Part shown: piece after piece, positions 26,997-34,542 of the stretch | Layout of the letters: each line of letters opens with the position of its first letter | Position numbering within the stretch: the first letter of the stretch is position 1 | Origin: Pseudomonas sp. | Lineage (GTDB): Bacteria; Pseudomonadota; Gammaproteobacteria; Pseudomonadales; Pseudomonadaceae | DNA length: 64,000 bases | Assembly: GCF_002796985.1 (NCBI RefSeq) | Contig: NZ_PEKX01000020.1 | Span: 163,197-227,196, forward strand | Direction: 5' to 3' | The notes under the pieces: generated by a model | The model's database searches: none | Told to the model about the DNA's origin: nothing | Seen by the model: the letters and a program-made list of their open reading frames with translations, nothing else | Position numbers and translations under genes: made by a program

Positions 26997-28451
26997 ATGC
27001 TGCGCAGACTCTCTCTGGCTGTCGCTGTAGCCGCAACGACAGGCTTTGCCTGGGCTGCACAGCCCGCTCCGGCCGCACCCTCTCTGCCCACCAAGACGGA
27101 CCTGATCAGCGTCTATAAAGATGCCGTCGACAATAACGCCGACCTCGCCGCCGCCCAGGCCGACTATATGGCGCGCAAGGAAGCCGTGCCCCAGGCGCGC
27201 TCCGGCCTGCTGCCGCAGATCAACGCCGGCGCCAGCACAGGCAACACGCGCACGTCGCTGGACACCCCCAGCGCCACGCTGAACCGCAACACCCAGCTGG
27301 TACAGGCGACCCTGAGCCAGCCGCTGTTCCGAGCCGACCGCTGGTTCCAGCTCAAGGCGGCGGAAAACACCACCGAACAGGCCCAGCTGGAATTCTCCGC
27401 GACCCAGCAGCAACTGATCCTGCAGACCGCGCAGAACTACTTCGGCGTGCTCCGCGCCCAGGACAACCTGGCCGCCAGCAAGGCCGAGGAAGCGGCGTTC
27501 AAGCGCCAGCTCGACCAGTCCAACGAACGCTTCGACGTCGGCCTGTCCGACAAGACCGATGTGCTCGAATCCCAGGCCAGCTACGACACCGCGCGGGCCA
27601 ACCGCCTGGTGGCCGAGCAGCAGGTGGATGACGCCTTCCAGGCCCTGGTGACCCTGACCAACCGCGAGTACAGCTCGATCGAGGGCATCCTCCACTCGCT
27701 GCCGGTCGTGGCGCCCGTCCCCAACGACGCCAAGGCCTGGGTAGACACCTCGGTGCAGCAGAACCTGCGCCTGCAGGCCAGCAACTACGCGGTCGACGCC
27801 GCCGAAGAGACCCTGCGCCAGCGCAAGGCCGGCCACCTGCCGACCGTCGACGCCGTGGCCCAGTACCAGAAGGGCGACAACGACGCCCTGGGCTTCGCCA
27901 ACTCCGGCATACCGGGCGACCCGCACTACGGCAAATACGTCGACCAGACCAGCATCGGCGTGCAACTGAACGTGCCGATCTACAGCGGTGGCCTGACCAG
28001 CTCCCAGGTCCGCGAGGCCTACCAGCGCCTGAACCAGAGCGAGCAGCTGCGTGAAAGCGAGCGCCGCCAGGTGGTCCAGGACGCCCGCAACCAGCACCGC
28101 GCGGTGAACACCGACGTGGAGCAGGTGAAGGCGCGTCGCCAGGCGATCATCTCCAACCAGAGCTCGCTGGAAGCTACCGAGATCGGTTACCAGGTCGGTA
28201 CCCGCAACATCGTCGACGTACTGGACGCCCAGCGCTCGCTGTACAACTCGGTGCGTGATTACAACAACACCCGCTACGACTACATCCTCGACAACCTGAG
28301 CCTCAAGCAGACCGCCGGCACCCTCGCGCCGAGCGACCTGGAGGCACTGGGCGCCTACCTGAAGCCGGACTACAACCCGGACAAGGACTTCCTGCCGCCG
28401 GACCTGGCCAAGGCCGCCGAAGCGCAGCTCAAGGCTGGCGCCAAGTACTGA
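26997..28451 (+). CDS. tolC: TolC-family outer membrane efflux channel
   Basis: A 484-residue outer membrane factor with a signal peptide (LSLAVAVAATTGFAWA, cleavage near residue 20). It shows the duplicated coiled-coil/beta-barrel pattern of TolC: TLSQPLFRADRW and VQLNVPIYSGGL mark the two barrel repeats, and long helices rich in Gln/Ala/Glu follow each. TolC trimers form the exit duct for type I secretion and multidrug efflux. No export pump lies next to it, so it probably serves several systems. The ATG at 26997 starts the signal peptide. tolC near nudF, yqiB, cpdA, yqiA and parE is also the enteric arrangement. Confidence 0.92.
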   Translation: MLRRLSLAVAVAATTGFAWAAQPAPAAPSLPTKTDLISVYKDAVDNNADLAAAQADYMARKEAVPQARSGLLPQINAGASTGNTRTSLDTPSATLNRNTQLVQATLSQPLFRADRWFQLKAAENTTEQAQLEFSATQQQLILQTAQNYFGVLRAQDNLAASKAEEAAFKRQLDQSNERFDVGLSDKTDVLESQASYDTARANRLVAEQQVDDAFQALVTLTNREYSSIEGILHSLPVVAPVPNDAKAWVDTSVQQNLRLQASNYAVDAAEETLRQRKAGHLPTVDAVAQYQKGDNDALGFANSGIPGDPHYGKYVDQTSIGVQLNVPIYSGGLTSSQVREAYQRLNQSEQLRESERRQVVQDARNQHRAVNTDVEQVKARRQAIISNQSSLEATEIGYQVGTRNIVDVLDAQRSLYNSVRDYNNTRYDYILDNLSLKQTAGTLAPSDLEALGAYLKPDYNPDKDFLPPDLAKAAEAQLKAGAKY

Positions 28452-28463
28452 TCCAGCCCCATG

Positions 28464-28492
28464 AAAAAGCCCCGCGATTGCGGGGCTTTTTC
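28464..28492 (+). terminator. Intrinsic terminator after tolC
   Basis: AAAAAGCCCCGC and GCGGGGCTTTTT form a strong stem with a short loop and a T-run, 13 bp after the tolC stop. Confidence 0.92.
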
Positions 28493-28511
28493 TTTGGTCA
28501 CGCTGGTGGCC

Positions 28512-28612
28512 CGGCGTAAAGCGAACCCAATCGCGGACAGAGTCCGCTCCTACGTTCAGGTCAGGCGTAGGAGCGGACTCCGTCCGCGATCGCTCAACGC
28601 AACGCCAGAAAC
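28512..28612. repeat. About 100-bp direct repeat, copy 1 (contains palindrome 28530-28590)
   Basis: Begins CGGCGTAAAGCGAA and ends CTCAACGCAACGCC-AGAAACC. The core is a palindrome of the ATCGCGGAC family. A second near-identical copy starts at 28693. The rest of the 354-bp gap between tolC and the aldolase gene shows nothing else. Confidence 0.85.
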
Positions 28613-28692
28613 CACTCAGCAGCATGGCGACGTAGGGCGCATAACCTGGAACAGGTTATCCGCCAGTCCCGACCTTGCTCATGCCGAGGGCT

Positions 28693-28795
28693 CGGCGTAA
28701 AGCGAATCCAATCGCGGACGAAGTCCGCTCCTACGTTCAGGCTGGGCGTAGGAGCGGACTCCGTCCGCGATCGCTCAACGTCAACGCCGAAACCT
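28693..28795. repeat. About 100-bp direct repeat, copy 2 (contains palindrome 28711-28771)
   Basis: Same sequence as copy 1 with few substitutions (AG/GA in the left arm, TCA/CTG in the loop). Spacing of the two copies is 181 bp start to start. Confidence 0.85.
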
Positions 28796-28805
28796 CACCC
28801 GTGGC

Positions 28806-29594
28806 TCAATCACGGTAACCCGGCGACACCCGATCCAGCATCCTCAGCAAAGCCGACCACGCCAGGTCATAACCATCCGGGTCGCTCAGTTCCCCTTCCG
28901 CCAGCGGGCGCGCCGGGGCGTTGAATTGCTGCTCGGTATGCCGGCAAACCTCGTCCGGCGGAATCACCAGCTCGCCACCCGCCTGGGCCGCCAGCTGGAT
29001 GTCGCAGGCCTTCTCCAGGTAGTACATGCGCAGGAACGCCTGCTGCACCGTCTGGCCCACGGTCAGCAGACCGTGGTTGCGCAGCAGCAGGCCGAAGTGG
29101 TCGCCCAGGTCGCGCACCAGGCGCTCCTGCTCGTCCATCGACAGGGCGATGCCTTCGTAGTCGTGGTAGCCGAGCCGTCCGTAGAACTCCAGGGAGATCT
29201 GGTTCAGCGGCAGCAACCCGCAGGCCTGCGCCGCCACCGCACAACCCGCGCGGGTGTGGGTATGCAGCACGCACTGAGCATCTTCGCGGGCGCCGTGAAT
29301 GGCGCTGTGGATCACGAAGCCGGCCGGGTTGACCTTGTACGGCGACGGCCCCACGGCATGGCCGCTGAGGTCGATCTTCACCAGGCTGGAGGCGGTGATC
29401 TCGTCGAACATCAGGCCGTAGGGGTTGATCAGGAAATGGTGTTCGGGACCGGGAATGCGCACCGAGATGTGGGTGAAGATCAGGTCGGTCATGCGGTAGT
29501 GCGCGATCAGCCGGTAGCAGGCCGCCAGCTCCTCGCGCAGCTTCCATTCCTCGGGCGAACAAGTGGCGCGACTGGGCGCCTGCAGCGACGTCAT
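28806..29594 (-). CDS. Class II aldolase/adducin family protein
   Basis: A 262-residue protein of the FucA/adducin-like class II aldolase family. The Zn-binding His pair is at 111 and 113 (HTHTRAG) and a third His at 174 (RNHGLL), so the metal site is complete. Family members cleave or decarboxylate phosphorylated or non-phosphorylated sugars and sugar acids; the specificity here is unknown. It is downstream of the solute-binding protein gene on the same strand, with a hairpin between them (29619-29645). The gene is part of an accessory catabolic cluster that runs to the XRE-cupin regulator at 34272. Confidence 0.86.
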   Translation of the reverse strand: MTSLQAPSRATCSPEEWKLREELAACYRLIAHYRMTDLIFTHISVRIPGPEHHFLINPYGLMFDEITASSLVKIDLSGHAVGPSPYKVNPAGFVIHSAIHGAREDAQCVLHTHTRAGCAVAAQACGLLPLNQISLEFYGRLGYHDYEGIALSMDEQERLVRDLGDHFGLLLRNHGLLTVGQTVQQAFLRMYYLEKACDIQLAAQAGGELVIPPDEVCRHTEQQFNAPARPLAEGELSDPDGYDLAWSALLRMLDRVSPGYRD

Positions 29595-29618
29595 GGTGCA
29601 CTTCTCCTCAAGGCAAAA

Positions 29619-29645
29619 GATGCCGGGGCAAAAGCCCCGGCATCT
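29619..29645 (-). terminator. Hairpin between binding-protein gene and aldolase gene
   Basis: GATGCCGGGG and CCCCGGCATC form a strong stem with a short CAAAAG-type loop, followed on the minus strand by TTTTGCC. It lies right after the binding-protein stop and would reduce aldolase expression relative to the binding protein. Confidence 0.6.
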
Positions 29646-29648
29646 GGA

Positions 29649-30722
29649 TCATTGGGCGGCCCAGGCGTTGAAGCGCTCTTCCAGCTCCTCGCCGTGGTCG
29701 ACCCAGAACTCATCGTCCATCGCCAGGCCCTGGGGCAGATTCTGCGTGGAGGTCGGCACCCAGCCGGCGAGGTCGGCCGGCAGGCGTTCGGCGGCCTGAA
29801 TGTTGGTCGGACCATACGCAATGTGTTTCACGTAGTCGACCTGGGCATCGGGCTGGTTGGCGAAGGCGATGAAGCGCTTCGCCTCATCGACGTGCTGCGA
29901 GCCCTTGATGATCGCCCAGTAATCCATGCCGTACAGGCTGCCCGGCCAGACCAGCTGCAGGTTGCGTCCGCCCTTGTAGGCATCGGCGATGCGCCCGGTG
30001 TAGGTGGTGGTCATCACCACGTCACCGGCGGCCAGCCACTGCGCCGGTTGCGCGCCGGCTTCCCACCACTGCACGTAGGGCTTGATCTGGTTGAGCTTGG
30101 CGAAGGCGCGGTCGACGCCAGCCTTGGTGCCCAGTTCCTTGTAGACGTCCGCCGGCTTCACGCCGTCGGCCATCAGGGCGAATTCCAGGTTGTAGATCGC
30201 GCGTTTGCGCAGGCCGCGCTTGCCAGGGAATTTCTTCACGTCCCAGAAATCCGTCCAGGACTGCGGCGCCGGCTTGAGCTTGTCGGCGTCATAGGCGATA
30301 GCCACGCCCCACACCAGGGCGGCTGAGCCGCAGTCCTTGGCGGCATTGGCGATCAGCTGGTCCTTGCCACCGATCTGCTGCCAGTCCAGCGGCACGAACA
30401 GGCCTTCGTCGCAGCCACGAGCCAGGTCCGGGCCCTCGATCTGCACCACGTCCCAGTCGGCGTGGCCGGTATCGGCCATCACCTTGATCCGCGCCATCTC
30501 GCCGTTGTATTCGCTCTGGGTCACGCCGACCCCGGACTGCTTGCTGAAAGGCTGGAAGAAGGCCGCGTCCTGCGCCTTCTGGCCAGCGCCGCCGTAACCG
30601 ACCACCACCATGTTCTCGGCGGCCTGGGCGGCGCCGCAGCACAGCCCGAGGGCGACCAGCAGCGGTGAGACGGCGGACTTGAGGAAGGAGCGCTTGTGGA
30701 AGTTGTTGCGGTGGACAGTCAT
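29649..30722 (-). CDS. Periplasmic solute-binding protein, PotD/spermidine-putrescine-like, orphan
   Basis: A 357-residue exported protein: basic N-terminus, hydrophobic core and cleavage after AAQA near residue 34. The mature part resembles family 1/PotD-like binding proteins (VVVGYGGAGQ, DWDVVQIEG, YNGEMARIKVMAD, VWPGSLYGMDYWAIIKGS). These bind polyamines or other cationic or small organic molecules. No permease or ATPase gene is in the cluster, so it must share a transporter coded elsewhere or act in sensing. The ATG at 30720-30722 was chosen by the signal peptide. It is divergent from the cupin gene across 348 bp. Confidence 0.85.
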   Translation of the reverse strand: MTVHRNNFHKRSFLKSAVSPLLVALGLCCGAAQAAENMVVVGYGGAGQKAQDAAFFQPFSKQSGVGVTQSEYNGEMARIKVMADTGHADWDVVQIEGPDLARGCDEGLFVPLDWQQIGGKDQLIANAAKDCGSAALVWGVAIAYDADKLKPAPQSWTDFWDVKKFPGKRGLRKRAIYNLEFALMADGVKPADVYKELGTKAGVDRAFAKLNQIKPYVQWWEAGAQPAQWLAAGDVVMTTTYTGRIADAYKGGRNLQLVWPGSLYGMDYWAIIKGSQHVDEAKRFIAFANQPDAQVDYVKHIAYGPTNIQAAERLPADLAGWVPTSTQNLPQGLAMDDEFWVDHGEELEERFNAWAAQ

Positions 30723-31070
30723 CGAGCATACCCCCGGTCGTAGGTGGCAGCGGGCGCGGCCGGAATGGCCGCACGCACGCAGGACGGGCGCGCCGGAACC
30801 ACGGTGCAAGAAAGACAGGGCAGAGATGAATCGATTGCCAGCGGGTGAACCCGCCAGGCGAGGGGGGACCGTACGGAACGGTTCATGCGCCTCTCCTCTT
30901 GTAGTTGTTGTGGAGCACGTCGCGGTGACCCCGGAGGCGTCCGGGGCGGAACTGAAACTACCCAGTCACTTTTAAAAAAACAAGTTGATTTTTTACTGGC
31001 GGTAAATTTTTATAACAACAACTTAAACGCACTTGCCTAGACAACATTGCCCGTTTCAGGAGAAGCCGCC
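30723..31070. promoter_or_regulatory. Divergent promoter region of the catabolic cluster, with palindromic operator candidate
   Basis: The half nearest the cupin gene is strikingly AT-rich (about 30965-31025) for this genome. Within it is the palindrome TTTAC-TGGCG-GTAAA at 30992-31006, and wider arms AAGTTG (30982-30987) with CAACTT (31019-31024). These are candidate sites for the XRE-cupin regulator coded at 33679-34272. No other feature was seen. Confidence 0.5.
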
Positions 31071-31421
31071 GTGCCCCAGGTCCGTCACTTCCAGCAATCC
31101 GCCCTGCAATTCCAGCCCTACAGTGGGCAAGACATCGAACGTGCCGCCATCTGCCGGCTGATCGGCCCGACGGACAGCGAGACCATGGGCGCTGGCCTCG
31201 CCCGCTTCGACGGCGTTTCCATCGAATGGACGGTGCTCTACGACGAGCTGATCGTGGTGCTGGAAGGCAACTTCCGCCTGCGCCTGGCCGACCAGGTGAT
31301 CGACGCCAAACCGGGCGACGTGATCTGGGTCCCCGAACGCACGCCGCTGGCCTACGAAGGCGAGAAAGCCTGCGTGTTCTACGCGCTCTATCCGGTGGAC
31401 TGGCAGGCGCGCAACGCTTGA
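31071..31421 (+). CDS. Small EutQ-like cupin protein
   Basis: A 116-residue single-domain cupin. The beta-barrel motifs are visible around LYDELIVVLEGNFRLRLADQ and AKPGDVIWVPERTPLAY, close to the EutQ/ethanolamine-utilisation type. The usual metal-binding His residues are mostly replaced (for example no GxxxHxH), so metal binding is doubtful. GTG start at 31071 with AGGAG eight bases before. It is the first gene of the rightward unit and lies 74 bp before the oxidoreductase. A role in handling a small amino or alcohol substrate or as a sensor is inference. Confidence 0.78.
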   Translation: MPQVRHFQQSALQFQPYSGQDIERAAICRLIGPTDSETMGAGLARFDGVSIEWTVLYDELIVVLEGNFRLRLADQVIDAKPGDVIWVPERTPLAYEGEKACVFYALYPVDWQARNA

Positions 31422-31495
31422 GTCCGCCCCGGCCGCCCGACGCGGCCGCATCCCAAGATCCAGGCTGCACCACAACAAGAATCCGGAGTTGCCCG

Positions 31496-33445
31496 ATGAG
31501 CCAGTTTCCCCACCTGTTCAGCCCGCTGAGTATCCGCGGCAAGGCGCTGAAGAACCGCATCATGTCCACCGGGCACGACACCTCGATGCCCACCGACAAC
31601 CTGGTCAACGACCAGTTGGTGGCCTACCACACCGCCCGCGCCAAGGGCGGCGTCGGCCTGATCGTGCTGCAGGTTGCCGGCGTGCATGACAGCGCCCGCT
31701 ACACCTCCCACGTACTGATGGCCACCGATGACGAGTGCATCCCCGGCTACCGGCGCATCGCCGAGGCCTGCCATGCCGAGGGCACTGTGGTGCTGTCCCA
31801 GGTCTTCCACCCCGGGCGCGAGATCATGGAATCCAGCGACGGCCTGCTGGCCGTGGCCTACGCGCCTTCCGCCTCGCCCAACGAACGCTTCCGGGTGATG
31901 CCGCGCGAGCTGAGCCAGGCGATGATCGACGAGATCGTCCAGGGCTACGCCGACGCCGCGCGCCGCCTGCATGCCGCCGGCATCGACGGCGTGGAAGTGG
32001 TCGCCAGCCACGGCTACCTGCCGGCGCAGTTCCTCAACCCACGAGTGAACCGCCGCAGCGACGGCTACAACGGCGACATCGATGCGCGCCTGCGCTTCAC
32101 CCGCGAAGTGATCGCCGCAGTGCGCGCCGCCACCGATGAAAACTTCATCATCGGCCTGCGCATCTCCGCCGATGAGCGCGACCCGGAAGGCCTCACCGAA
32201 GACGAATCACTGCAGGGCGTGAAAGGCCTGCAGAACTCGCTGGACTACGTCCACATCGTCGCCGGCACCTCCGCCTCGCTGGGCGGGGCCATCCACATCG
32301 TCCCGCCGATGGCCATCGAAGCGGCCTACCTGGCCAACGAGGCCGGCACCTTCAAGCGCAACCTGGACATCCCGCTGTTCGTCACCGGGCGCATCAACCA
32401 GCCGCAGGAAGCCGAGCTGATCGTCGCCCGCGGCCAGGCCGACGTGTGCGGCATGACCCGCGCGCTGATCTGCGACCCGCAGATGCCGAGCAAGACCGAA
32501 AGCGGCCACGTCGAGGACGTGCGCGCCTGCATCGCCTGCAACCAGGCGTGCATCGGCCACTTCCACCGCGGCTACCCGATCTCCTGCATCCAGCACCCGG
32601 AAACCGGCCGCGAACTGATCTATGCCGAACGCAAGATGGCCACCCAGCGCAAGCGAGTGCTGGTGGTCGGCGGCGGGCCGGCGGGCATGAAGGCCGCCGC
32701 CGTCGCCGCCCAGCGCGGCCATGAGGTCACCCTTTGCGAAGCCAGCGCCCAGCTCGGCGGACAGGTCAACCTGGCCCAGTTGCTGCCGCGCCGCGCGGAG
32801 TTCGGCGGCGCCTCCACCAACCTGCAACGCGAGATGCAACTGGCTGGCGTCGAAGTGCGCCGCAACACCCGCGTCGACCGCGCGCTGGTCGAGCAGGAAC
32901 GCCCCGACGTGGTGATCGTCGCCACCGGCGCCAAACCCTATCGCCCGCCTTACGAGGAAGCCGGCGAACTGCAGGTGGTGGACGCCTGGCAGGTACTGCG
33001 CGGCGAAGTGAAGCTGGGCCGTTCGGTGCTGGTCACCGACTGGCGCGCCGACTGGATTGCCCCCGGCATCGCCGAGCGCCTGGTACGCGACGGCCACCAG
33101 GTACACCTGGCGGTGAACGGCACCCACGTCGGCGAAAGTCTGCCGCTCTACGTGCGCGACCACCTGGCCGGCGAGCTGCACCGCCTGGGCATCACCATCA
33201 CCCCGTACGCCCGCCTGTACGGCGTCGACGACAGCACCGTCTACCTCCAGCACACCGCCAGCGGCGAGCCGATGCTGGTGGAAAACATCGACACTCTGGT
33301 GCTCTGCCAGGGCCATCAGCCGGTGGACGAACTGGCCGACGAGATCGCCGACCTGGCCGAAGTCCGCCGCATCGGCGACTGCCTGGCGCCGCGCACGGCA
33401 GAGGAAGCGATCTACGAAGGGCTCAAGGCGGGCTGGGCGATCTGA
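31496..33445 (+). CDS. FMN/[4Fe-4S]/FAD oxidoreductase of the trimethylamine dehydrogenase/dienoyl-CoA reductase family
   Basis: A 649-residue flavoprotein with three parts. An Old-Yellow-Enzyme-like TIM barrel (1-335) with HGYLPAQFLNPRVNRR around His172; a 4Fe-4S site with Cys345, 348, 352 and 364; and an FAD/NAD-binding part beginning VVGGGPAGMKAA near 390. This layout is shared by trimethylamine dehydrogenase, 2,4-dienoyl-CoA reductase and N-methylproline or dimethylglycine demethylases. The N-terminal FMN segment reads MSTGHDTSMP, lacking the Cys that covalently holds FMN in trimethylamine dehydrogenase. The partners (cationic-compound binding protein, cupin) hint at an N-methylated amine substrate, unproven. 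Confidence 0.88.
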   Translation: MSQFPHLFSPLSIRGKALKNRIMSTGHDTSMPTDNLVNDQLVAYHTARAKGGVGLIVLQVAGVHDSARYTSHVLMATDDECIPGYRRIAEACHAEGTVVLSQVFHPGREIMESSDGLLAVAYAPSASPNERFRVMPRELSQAMIDEIVQGYADAARRLHAAGIDGVEVVASHGYLPAQFLNPRVNRRSDGYNGDIDARLRFTREVIAAVRAATDENFIIGLRISADERDPEGLTEDESLQGVKGLQNSLDYVHIVAGTSASLGGAIHIVPPMAIEAAYLANEAGTFKRNLDIPLFVTGRINQPQEAELIVARGQADVCGMTRALICDPQMPSKTESGHVEDVRACIACNQACIGHFHRGYPISCIQHPETGRELIYAERKMATQRKRVLVVGGGPAGMKAAAVAAQRGHEVTLCEASAQLGGQVNLAQLLPRRAEFGGASTNLQREMQLAGVEVRRNTRVDRALVEQERPDVVIVATGAKPYRPPYEEAGELQVVDAWQVLRGEVKLGRSVLVTDWRADWIAPGIAERLVRDGHQVHLAVNGTHVGESLPLYVRDHLAGELHRLGITITPYARLYGVDDSTVYLQHTASGEPMLVENIDTLVLCQGHQPVDELADEIADLAEVRRIGDCLAPRTAEEAIYEGLKAGWAI

Positions 33446-33491
33446 GGCGCGGTTGAATGGGGGCGCTCCGATTTTCCCGGCTTGCTCCTGA

Positions 33492-33574
33492 GTAGGATGG
33501 CGTGGAGCGCAGCGATACCCATCAATGCCCGAGCAGCGTCAGCATGGGTATCGCTGCGCTCCACACCATCCTAC
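33492..33574. repeat. 83-bp palindrome, GTAGGATGG...CCATCCTAC family
   Basis: Arms GTAGGATGGCGTGGAGCGCA and the near-exact complement, with ATACCCAT and ATGGGTAT as inner arms. A second copy of the same length lies at 46582-46664. Confidence 0.88.
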
Positions 33575-33678
33575 GACGAGCAGAACCTGGGACGACCCAT
33601 GGCTCCCAATGAAGAAACAAAGGACCCGGCGCATTGTTTAGAATGCCCCACGACGCCAATCGCCAGGACCACCGCCGC

Positions 33679-34272
33679 ATGAGCCGCAAAGCCCCGCAGG
33701 AAGCCCCCGCCAACGCCGAAGCGCAATTCCTCGGCACCCGCATCCGCGGCCTGCGCAAGCGGCGCGGCATGACGCTGGCGGAGCTGGCCGAGCAGAGCGG
33801 GCTCACCGCCGGCTACATCAGCCAGCTGGAACGCAACCTGGCCTACCCGTCGATCCCGGCGCTGTTCAACATCGCGCGCAGCCTGGGCGTGACCATTCAG
33901 TGGTTCTTCGCCAGCGAAGTGCAGGTCGACCCGGCCGACGCCGGTTACGTGGTGCGGCGCAACGCCCGCACCAGCGTGCATTACGAAGATGGCATCGTCG
34001 ACGAACTGCTCAGCCCGCAGCCCAGCCGCCAGCTGGAAATCCTCCACTCGCGCTTCCCGCCGGGCACCTACAGCCAGCAGAGCTACAGCCATGACGGAGA
34101 GGAAGCCGGCTACCTGCTCAGCGGCACCTTCGAGCTCTGGGTGGGTGAGCGTCATTTCGTGCTCAACGAAGGCGACAGCTTCAGCTATTCCAGCCAGGAG
34201 CCGCACCGCTACGGCAACCCCGGAGAGGTGGATGCCGTGGTGCTCTGGGTGATTACGCCGCCGACTTTCTGA
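33679..34272 (+). CDS. XRE-family transcriptional regulator with C-terminal cupin domain
   Basis: A 197-residue regulator. An N-terminal helix-turn-helix of the Cro/CI type (MTLAELAEQSGLTAGYISQLE, roughly residues 30-50) is joined to a C-terminal cupin sensor domain (SHDGEEAGYLLSGTFELWVG and LNEGDSFSYSSQEPHRY). Regulators of this build usually control the adjacent catabolic genes in response to a small metabolite. The ATG at 33679 follows AGGACC; two upstream in-frame starts would add up to 15 residues. It closes the accessory cluster; the palindrome at 30992-31006 is a candidate operator. Confidence 0.88.
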   Translation: MSRKAPQEAPANAEAQFLGTRIRGLRKRRGMTLAELAEQSGLTAGYISQLERNLAYPSIPALFNIARSLGVTIQWFFASEVQVDPADAGYVVRRNARTSVHYEDGIVDELLSPQPSRQLEILHSRFPPGTYSQQSYSHDGEEAGYLLSGTFELWVGERHFVLNEGDSFSYSSQEPHRYGNPGEVDAVVLWVITPPTF

Positions 34273-34280
34273 GCAGCTTT

Positions 34281-34358
34281 TGTAGGAGCGAGCTTGCTCG
34301 CGAACGCTCTTCGGTGACTTCGGCGTCAAGCGGGTTCGCGAGCAAGCTCGCTCCTACA
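34281..34358. repeat. REP-like inverted pair after the XRE-cupin gene
   Basis: TGTAGGAGCGAGCTTGCTCG and its complement around a 28-base centre, starting eight bases after the regulator stop. Confidence 0.9.
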
Positions 34359-34389
34359 GGCACCTTGGGATTTGGGGCGCGGAAGGAGG

Positions 34390-34506
34390 CCCTCTCCCTG
34401 AAGGGAGAGGGAGCCGTTCGGCGTTGTAGGATGACGCCGAGTCAGCCGGCTGGCTCAGAATTTTCACAGCGCGCCAGATCAGTCCCCTCTCCCTTCAGGG
34501 AGAGGG
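34390..34506. repeat. Pair of CCCTCTCCC palindromes
   Basis: CCCTCTCCCTGAAGGGAGAG(GG) at 34390-34411 and CCCTCTCCCTTCAGGGAGAG(GG) at 34485-34506, each a near-perfect 22-bp palindrome, the second followed by TTAGGGAGAGGG. Located between the regulator and waaA; nothing else is seen in this 270-bp gap besides the REP pair. Confidence 0.8.
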
Positions 34507-34542
34507 TTAGGGAGAGGGAAAATCCCCCGATCCGAAGCACGA

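Noticed and set aside
28512..28795. CRISPR-like array
   Set aside because: Only two copies, each with an internal palindrome, and no cas genes; these are dispersed palindromic repeats.
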